From JASFBA01 sp036172265 (lineage in GTDB: Bacteria > Chloroflexota > Chloroflexia > DTKN01): DNA of 47,422 bases. How positions within the stretch are numbered: the first letter of the stretch is position 1; the number at the start of each line of letters is the position of its first letter. Both the position numbers and the translations under genes were made by a program. The stretch covers positions 1 through 47,422 of the forward strand of contig JASFBA010000065.1 in the NCBI GenBank assembly GCA_036172265.1. The letters run 5' to 3'. Shown piece by piece: positions 42,523 through 47,422 of this stretch. Below the pieces are notes generated by a model. That model did not search any database, was not told where the DNA came from, and worked only from the letters and a program-made list of their open reading frames with translations.

Positions 42523-42542
42523 AAGTGAACAAGGAGGAAACG

Positions 42543-43418
42543 ATGGACATCCAGACTGTTGCTGTGATCGGCGCCGGAACGATGGGACGAGGCATCGCCC
42601 AGGTCTTTGCCCAGAGCGGCTATGAGACGATCGTGGTGGAGGTCGTCCCGGAGCAACTCCAGAGCGCCATGTCCACCATCGAAAAGTTCCTGGCCAAAGG
42701 CGTAGAAAAGGGCAAGATGACCGCCGAGGAGAAGGAGGCGGCCATGGCCCGCCTCCATCCCACCGGGGAACTCTCGGCCGCCGCCGAAGCCGATTTCGTC
42801 GTCGAGGCCGTGAGCGAAAATGTGGACCTGAAAAAGACCCTCTTCGGCGAACTGGACCGAATCTGCCGGCCGGAGGTCATCCTGGCCTCCAATACCTCCT
42901 CCATTCCCATCACCGTACTGGCCTCGGCCACCAAGCGCCCGGAACAGGTCATCGGCATGCACTTTATGAACCCGGTGCCGCTTATGGTGCTGGTGGAAGT
43001 TATCCGCGGCCTGGCTACCTCCGACGAAACCACCCAGGTTACAGTCGAACTGGCCCGCAAACTGGGCAAGGTGCCGGTCGAGGTGAACGACTTCCCCGGC
43101 TTTGTCTCCAACCGGGTGCTGATGCCGATGATCAACGAGGCCGTCTACGCCCTGATGGAGGGAGTGGCCACCAAGGAGGCCATTGACCAGGTGATGATGC
43201 TGGGGATGAACCATCCTATGGGCCCGCTGGCGCTGGCCGACCTCATCGGGCTGGACATCTGCCTGGCCATCCTGGAGGTGCTGCACAAGGGTCTGGGCGA
43301 CCCCAAGTACCGGCCCTGTCCCCTTCTGCGCAAGTACGTGGATGCCGGCTGGCTGGGGCGCAAGACCGGCCGGGGCTTTTACCACTATGCGGCTGGCGAG
43401 GAGCCGCCGAGGAAGTAG
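42543..43418 (+). CDS. 3-hydroxybutyryl-CoA dehydrogenase
   Basis: A 291-residue NAD(P)-dependent dehydrogenase. The Rossmann motif AVIGAGTMGRGIAQ is at residues 7-20 and the catalytic His140 lies in GMHFMNPVPLM. VNDFPGFVSNRVLMPMINEA and the RKTGRGFYHY tail are typical of PaaH/Hbd. AAGGAGG lies before the ATG; a much longer frame upstream overlaps the membrane protein and is not used. It works between thiolase and acyl-CoA dehydrogenase in short-chain acyl-CoA metabolism. Confidence 0.95.
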   Translation: MDIQTVAVIGAGTMGRGIAQVFAQSGYETIVVEVVPEQLQSAMSTIEKFLAKGVEKGKMTAEEKEAAMARLHPTGELSAAAEADFVVEAVSENVDLKKTLFGELDRICRPEVILASNTSSIPITVLASATKRPEQVIGMHFMNPVPLMVLVEVIRGLATSDETTQVTVELARKLGKVPVEVNDFPGFVSNRVLMPMINEAVYALMEGVATKEAIDQVMMLGMNHPMGPLALADLIGLDICLAILEVLHKGLGDPKYRPCPLLRKYVDAGWLGRKTGRGFYHYAAGEEPPRK

Positions 43419-43420
43419 CC

Positions 43421-43484
43421 CTCACTCCACTCCCCTGACCCCCTCTCCCGCTTCATGGGAGAGGGGGCAGGGGTGAGGAGTGAG
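43421..43484. repeat. Long GC-rich hairpin between dehydrogenase genes
   Basis: Arms around CCCCTGACCCCCTCTCCC and GGGAGAGGGGGCAGGGG with loop GCTTCAT, extended by CTCACTCC and GGAGTGAG. The GAGGAGTGAG end is close to the next ribosome site. It is a common dispersed type and not an obvious terminator. Confidence 0.7.
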
Positions 43485-43499
43485 AACTGGAGAAGAGCG

Positions 43500-44645
43500 A
43501 TGGACCTGACCCTCACCGAAGAGCAACGCATGATTCGAGATATGGCCCGCGACTTTGCGGAGAAAGAACTGGCCCCCCGGGCCGCTGAGAGGGATGAGAA
43601 GGAGGAGTTCCCCGTCGAGGCGCTGCGCAAGATGGGCGAACTGGGGCTCCTGGGCCTGATGGTGCCCGAGGAGTACGGCGGCTCCTTCGTGGATACGGTG
43701 AGTTATTGTCTGGCACTGGAGGAAATCGCCCGGTGCTGTGCCGCCACCTCGCTCATCATGGCCGTGCACTGCACCACCGGCTGTTATCCGCTGGTGCGCT
43801 TCGGGACGGAGGAGCAGAAGCGGCGTTATTTGCCCAAACTGGCGAGTGGGGAATGGCTGGGCGGCTTTGCCCTGACCGAACCTGGGGCTGGATCGGACGC
43901 CGCGGCCGTCGCCACCACGGCGGTACGCGACGGCGACTCCTACATCTTGAACGGGGTCAAGACCTTTATCACCAGCGGCAACCAGGCCCGCCTCCTGAAC
44001 GTCTTTGCTACCGTGGATCGGAGCAAGGGGACCAAGGGCATTACCGCCTTTCTGGTGGACACCGCTCGCCCCGGCTTCCAGGTGGACACCATCGAGAAGA
44101 AGATGGGGATGCGGGCCTCGCATACGGCTCAGATCGTTTTCCAAGACTACCGGTTGTCAGTGGAAGATCGCCTGGGCGAGGAGGGCGAAGGCTTCAAGAT
44201 CGCTATGGTAACGCTGGATGCCGGAAGGATCGGCATCGCCGCCCAGGCCGTGGGAATCGCCCGGGCAGCCTTCGAGGCGGCCCGCCGCTATGCCCTGGAG
44301 CGGGTGCAGTTCGGCCAGCCCATTGCCCAGTTCCAGGCCATCCAGTGGATGCTGGCCGACATGGCCACCGGCATCGAGGCTGCCCGCCTCCTGGCCTGGA
44401 ACGCCGCCCTGAAGAAGGACCGGGGCGAACGTCATACGAAAGAGGCGGCCATGGCCAAACTCTTCGCCACCGAGATGGCCTTTGAGGTCTGCGACAAGGC
44501 CTTGCAGATCTACGGCGGCTACGGCTACAGCCGCGACTACCCCGTAGAGCGCTACCTGCGCGATGCCCGCGTAACGCGTATCTACGAGGGCACCTCCGAA
44601 ATTATGCGCCTGGTGATCGCCAACCAGTTGCTGCGGGAGATGTAG
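43500..44645 (+). CDS. Acyl-CoA dehydrogenase (short-chain type)
   Basis: A 381-residue flavoprotein. It starts MDLTLTEEQRMIRDMARDFAEKELAP; FALTEPGAGSDAA is the FAD/substrate signature, and the catalytic base is Glu363 in YEGTSEIMRLVIANQ. It oxidises a saturated acyl-CoA to an enoyl-CoA and hands electrons to an electron-transfer flavoprotein (not in the window). The internal ATG at 43500, with GGAG upstream, is preferred over a start within the preceding hairpin. Confidence 0.95.
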   Translation: MDLTLTEEQRMIRDMARDFAEKELAPRAAERDEKEEFPVEALRKMGELGLLGLMVPEEYGGSFVDTVSYCLALEEIARCCAATSLIMAVHCTTGCYPLVRFGTEEQKRRYLPKLASGEWLGGFALTEPGAGSDAAAVATTAVRDGDSYILNGVKTFITSGNQARLLNVFATVDRSKGTKGITAFLVDTARPGFQVDTIEKKMGMRASHTAQIVFQDYRLSVEDRLGEEGEGFKIAMVTLDAGRIGIAAQAVGIARAAFEAARRYALERVQFGQPIAQFQAIQWMLADMATGIEAARLLAWNAALKKDRGERHTKEAAMAKLFATEMAFEVCDKALQIYGGYGYSRDYPVERYLRDARVTRIYEGTSEIMRLVIANQLLREM

Positions 44646-45165
44646 GCCCTCTCCGCTTGTGTTGACCTCACCACCAGCGGCAAGCCGATGTCCCCGTCGA
44701 GCGCGTAGCCGCCGGATCGGGCCAGGACGATGGCGGGGAGGATGGGGAGAAGGCCGAGAAGGAGAGGATAAAACATAAGGTATTCATCGCCGCCCTCTTA
44801 CCAGGACACTTCTGCCGTGCGCATAGCGGCGACCCGGCGGATGTTCCCCTTTCCTGCAAGAGAAAGGACAAATTCGTAATATCTTATGGTATGTTTCCTA
44901 TTGACATTCTCCTCAAATCTGGTACAATAATAGTAATCCCTTTTGACGATAATATCGAGCATCCCGGCCCATGTCAACCATCCCGGTGCGGATGATGTTG
45001 ACGCCTTCGCTGATAAAGAAAGTGGTCACTATACCAGGTTCGTCGGTCTCCGCCGGACGGTCCGTCGTTGGGGTGGCCTATGGTTCTGTTGCCTTATTTT
45101 CCCCTTTTTCGTGCTACAATAAAAATAAAGCCGGTAAGATGATTTCCCGGCAAGGAGGTGTTTCG
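44646..45165. other. Intergenic stretch with a promoter and possible gene relics
   Basis: No gene is firmly supported. On minus, 44700-44776 could encode a hydrophobic peptide (FYPLLLGLLPILPAIVLA) and 44900-45065 an open frame with FFISEGVNIIRTGMVDMGRD. Neither has a convincing start or family, and both may be relics. It is A+T richer than its surroundings. Confidence 0.35.
44901..44928 (+). promoter_or_regulatory. Sigma70 promoter in the protease upstream region
   Basis: -35 TTGACA (44901-44906), a 16-base spacer, -10 TACAAT (44923-44928). The protease ATG is about 240 bases downstream, so the leader is long or a small transcript is made. A second TACAAT at 45115-45120 lacks a well-spaced -35 (TTGCCT, 20 bases away). 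Confidence 0.65.
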
Positions 45166-47422
45166 ATGTTGCCTGAAAACCGTACCGGGGCCCAGGTGCT
45201 GACCTTGGCCTTGCTCCTTACCCTCGCCTTGCTCCTTTTTCTTTCCGTTCCCACCGCGGCCTCCTCAAACGTGCAAGGCCAGGAGCCCCTGGACAAGATC
45301 GAACCGCTTTTGCTCGACCAACTGGCCGCCGACGGCACGGCCGATTTCGTCGTCCGCTTTGCCGAGCAGGCCGACCTCTCTCCGGCCTACTCGATGTCCT
45401 GGCAAGAACGGGGCGAGTTCGTCGTCCGGGCCCTGACGGAGGCAACGCAGCGTTCCCAAGGACGGGCCAAGGCCCTCCTGGACGGCCGCGGTCTGCGCTA
45501 CCAGACCTTTATTGCCGGCAACGAACTCTACGTCTGGGCCGGCGACCTCCAGACCCTTCAGGCCCTGGCCGGCCTCCCCGAGGTGTCCTGGATCTATGCT
45601 ACCCGCACCTACTACATTGACCCCATCGCCCCCTTGGATCCTTCCCCCGAGTCGGTTCCCCAGGCCCTCGCCTGGGGCATCGTGGATACCAACGCCAATG
45701 ACTTCTGGACCCAGTTCGGCGTCCAGGGCGACGGCATCCTCGTCTCCAACATTGATACCGGCGTGCAATGGAACCATCCTGCCCTGGACCAGGCCTACAA
45801 GTGCCCGGGCAACCCCGGCGACTCCGCCTGCTGGTACGACCCATCGAACATCTGTGGGGGCACCCCTTGCGACAACAACGGCCACGGCACCCACACCATG
45901 GGCACGATGGTCGGCGATGACGACCCCTCGCTCACCTGGCAGGCCGGCATGGCTCCCAACGCCCAGTGGATCGCCTGCAAGGGCTGTGAGAGCAGCTCCT
46001 GCTCCACCTTTGCCCTGAACGCCTGCGCCGAGTGGATTCTGTCCCCCGGTGGGAACCCAAACAACCGCCCGCATGTGGTCAACAACTCCTGGGGCGGCCC
46101 CGGCTGCGATACCTGGTATCTGCCCAAGGTCCAGGCCTGGCGAGCGGCCGGCATCTTCCCCGCCTTCTCCGCCGGAAACTCCGGCCCTTCCTGCAGCACA
46201 CTGGGCAGCCCTGGCATTTACCAGGAGTCGTTCGGTTCGGCGGCGCACGACTCCTCCCGCAACATTGCCTCTTTCTCCAGCCGTGGCCCGGCTCCCGGCG
46301 GCAGTTGTCCCCCTTATACCCCTTACACCAAGCCGAACATCTCCGCCCCCGGAGTGAACGTCTGCTCTTCCATCCCCACCAACTCCTGGTCCTGCTCCTA
46401 TTCCGGCACCTCGATGGCCTCCCCGCACTCGGCCGGAGCGGTAGCACTCCTCTGGTCGTGTAACTCCAGCCTGATCGGGCAGATTGACCAGACGTTTCAG
46501 ATCCTTCAGAACAACGCCGATACTCCGCCAGCCGGGAACTGCGGCGCCCCACCCACCGGCCAGGGCAACTACACCTACGGCTATGGCTACCTGAACGTCC
46601 TGGCGGCCGGCCTGGCGGCCTGCGGCACCCTTCAAGCCCCCACCCTCTACGACCCCGGCGAGTACTCCACCAGCGGAAACTACACCGTGGATTGGAGCGA
46701 CGTAAGCGGGGCCACCTCGTACCTCCTCCAGGAGGATGATAACCCTTCCTTCAGCAGCCCCACCGAGTACACCACCTCCTCCAGCCAGTACTCTTTCACC
46801 GGCAAGGCGGACGGGTATTACTACTACCGGGTGGCGGCAAAAAGTGGAAGCCAGACCAGCCCCTGGAGCAATACCGTGGACATCATCGTGGACAAGACCC
46901 CGCCTACTAACCCCTCCAGCGTCTGGAGCACCAGCCACACCCCCTACACTTGGTCGAACGACAACACGGTGGACGTCTCTTGGTCCGGAGCCTGGGACGC
47001 CCTGAGCGGCGTCTACGGCTACTCCATCGAGTGGAGCACTTCCCCCGATACCCTCCCCGATACCACCGTGGATACCACCGGCTCCTCGACCACCAGCCCG
47101 GCCCTTGCCGACGGCAACTCCTGGTACTTCCACATCCGCACCCGGGATGTGGCCGGCAACTGGAACGCCGGCGCCGTCCACCTGGGACCTTTTTACATTG
47201 ACACCACCCCACCCTCCAACCCCTCCAGCGTCTGGAGCACCAGCCACACCCCCTACACCTGGTCGAACGACAACACGGTGGACGTCTCCTGGTCCGGAGC
47301 GGCCGAGCGCCAGCGGCGTCTACGGCTACTCCATCGAGTGGAGCACTTCCCCCGATACCCTCCCCGATACCACCGTGGATACCACCGGCTCCTCGACCAC
47401 CAGCCCGGCCCTTGCCGACGGC
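45166..47422 (+). CDS. Secreted subtilisin-like (S8) serine protease with repeated C-terminal domains (partial)
   Basis: The start ATG has AAGGAGG upstream. A signal peptide covers residues ~10-32 (VLTLALLLTLALLLFL). The propeptide is ~35-165. The peptidase has catalytic Asp197 (NIDTG), His240 (NGHGTHTMG), oxyanion Asn338 (SAGNSG) and Ser416 (SGTSMASPHSAG). The C-terminal region has fibronectin-like repeats beginning near residue 582 (NPSSVWSTSHTPYTW). A second near-identical 103-residue repeat starts at 47220 but has lost two bases around 47301-47312, which shifts the frame to the window end. This is either a real mutation or a sequencing error in repeats. It is an extracellular degradative protease. 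The gene runs off the right edge. Confidence 0.9.
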   Translation, partial: MLPENRTGAQVLTLALLLTLALLLFLSVPTAASSNVQGQEPLDKIEPLLLDQLAADGTADFVVRFAEQADLSPAYSMSWQERGEFVVRALTEATQRSQGRAKALLDGRGLRYQTFIAGNELYVWAGDLQTLQALAGLPEVSWIYATRTYYIDPIAPLDPSPESVPQALAWGIVDTNANDFWTQFGVQGDGILVSNIDTGVQWNHPALDQAYKCPGNPGDSACWYDPSNICGGTPCDNNGHGTHTMGTMVGDDDPSLTWQAGMAPNAQWIACKGCESSSCSTFALNACAEWILSPGGNPNNRPHVVNNSWGGPGCDTWYLPKVQAWRAAGIFPAFSAGNSGPSCSTLGSPGIYQESFGSAAHDSSRNIASFSSRGPAPGGSCPPYTPYTKPNISAPGVNVCSSIPTNSWSCSYSGTSMASPHSAGAVALLWSCNSSLIGQIDQTFQILQNNADTPPAGNCGAPPTGQGNYTYGYGYLNVLAAGLAACGTLQAPTLYDPGEYSTSGNYTVDWSDVSGATSYLLQEDDNPSFSSPTEYTTSSSQYSFTGKADGYYYYRVAAKSGSQTSPWSNTVDIIVDKTPPTNPSSVWSTSHTPYTWSNDNTVDVSWSGAWDALSGVYGYSIEWSTSPDTLPDTTVDTTGSSTTSPALADGNSWYFHIRTRDVAGNWNAGAVHLGPFYIDTTPPSNPSSVWSTSHTPYTWSNDNTVDVSWSGAAERQRRLRLLHRVEHFPRYPPRYHRGYHRLLDHQPGPCRR
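46911..47422 (+). repeat. Tandem ~309-bp repeat in the protease gene
   Basis: Copy 1 is 46911-47219; copy 2 starts at 47220 and is cut at the window end after 203 bases. The two are nearly identical apart from a T/C difference early on and a two-base deletion plus changes at 47301-47312. Such identity suggests recent duplication. Confidence 0.9.

Noticed and set aside
41808..42542. Upstream extension of the hydroxyacyl-CoA dehydrogenase frame
   Set aside because: It overlaps the membrane protein in another frame; the ribosome site and Rossmann motif place the start at 42543.
45265..47247. Long minus-strand open frame (660 codons) antisense to the protease
   Set aside because: It is Gly/Val-rich with no domain and mirrors the strongly coding plus strand; high GC suppresses stops on the antisense.

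Overview
The window looks like chromosomal DNA of a high-GC, probably thermophilic Chloroflexota bacterium (Anaerolineae/Thermoflexia-like). This is an inference from gene content: DUF4012-TPR proteins, a WecA-type enzyme beside SPFH/TPR/zinc-ribbon genes, an HdrCB fusion next to metF and metV, a molybdopterin hydroxylase, many short palindromes, and sigma70 promoters with a TACAAT -10 box. No taxon marker such as rRNA is present.

Region 1 (1-16210, mostly minus strand) is a surface-polysaccharide locus. From a strong promoter at 16.2 kb it reads: LPxTG-like DUF11 surface protein, Wzz/BY-kinase fusion, DUF4012-TPR protein, hexapeptide acyltransferase, membrane-bound GT2, B12-binding radical SAM enzyme, NusG-like antiterminator. 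Further on come a sugar-nucleotide epimerase and a Wzm/Wzt-type ABC exporter whose ATPase runs off the left edge. Between 0.7 and 6.2 kb these genes are interleaved with small HEPN, MNT, DUF4258/DUF2283, HepT-like and four-helix-bundle genes, and with decayed partial copies of the exporter and epimerase genes. This looks like a toxin-antitoxin hot spot.

Region 2 (16.4-24.1 kb) starts divergently with a zinc-ribbon membrane protein, two TPR proteins, a helical protein and an SPFH-SHOCT protein on plus. It converges on a minus-strand group: FAD oxidoreductase with a C-terminal zinc ribbon, small zinc-ribbon protein, WecA/MraY-type transferase. A tRNA-Leu(UAG) and a GC-rich non-coding stretch follow.

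Region 3 (24.6-32.9 kb, minus) holds a MarR regulator with a palindrome in its promoter, a multi-pass membrane protein, and a one-carbon group (metV, metF, HdrCB fusion). That group is split by a DNA methyltransferase and the C-terminal stump of what looks like its restriction enzyme.

Region 4 (33-44.6 kb, plus) has a large TPR membrane protein, a three-subunit molybdenum hydroxylase (FAD, 2Fe-2S, Mo subunits), then thiolase, a GT87-like membrane protein, 3-hydroxyacyl-CoA dehydrogenase and acyl-CoA dehydrogenase, i.e. short-chain acyl-CoA metabolism. Region 5 (45.2 kb to the end) is a secreted subtilisin-like protease with near-identical 103-residue repeats, cut by the window edge and frameshifted in the second repeat.

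The most notable cross-cutting signal is a family of short palindromes. Several begin GTAG and some end CTAC; the stems vary. They occur between genes and also inside genes, where three insertions share orientation and reading phase and add a peptide ending in Pro-Leu-Leu. This resembles the protein-coding palindromic elements known from Rickettsia.
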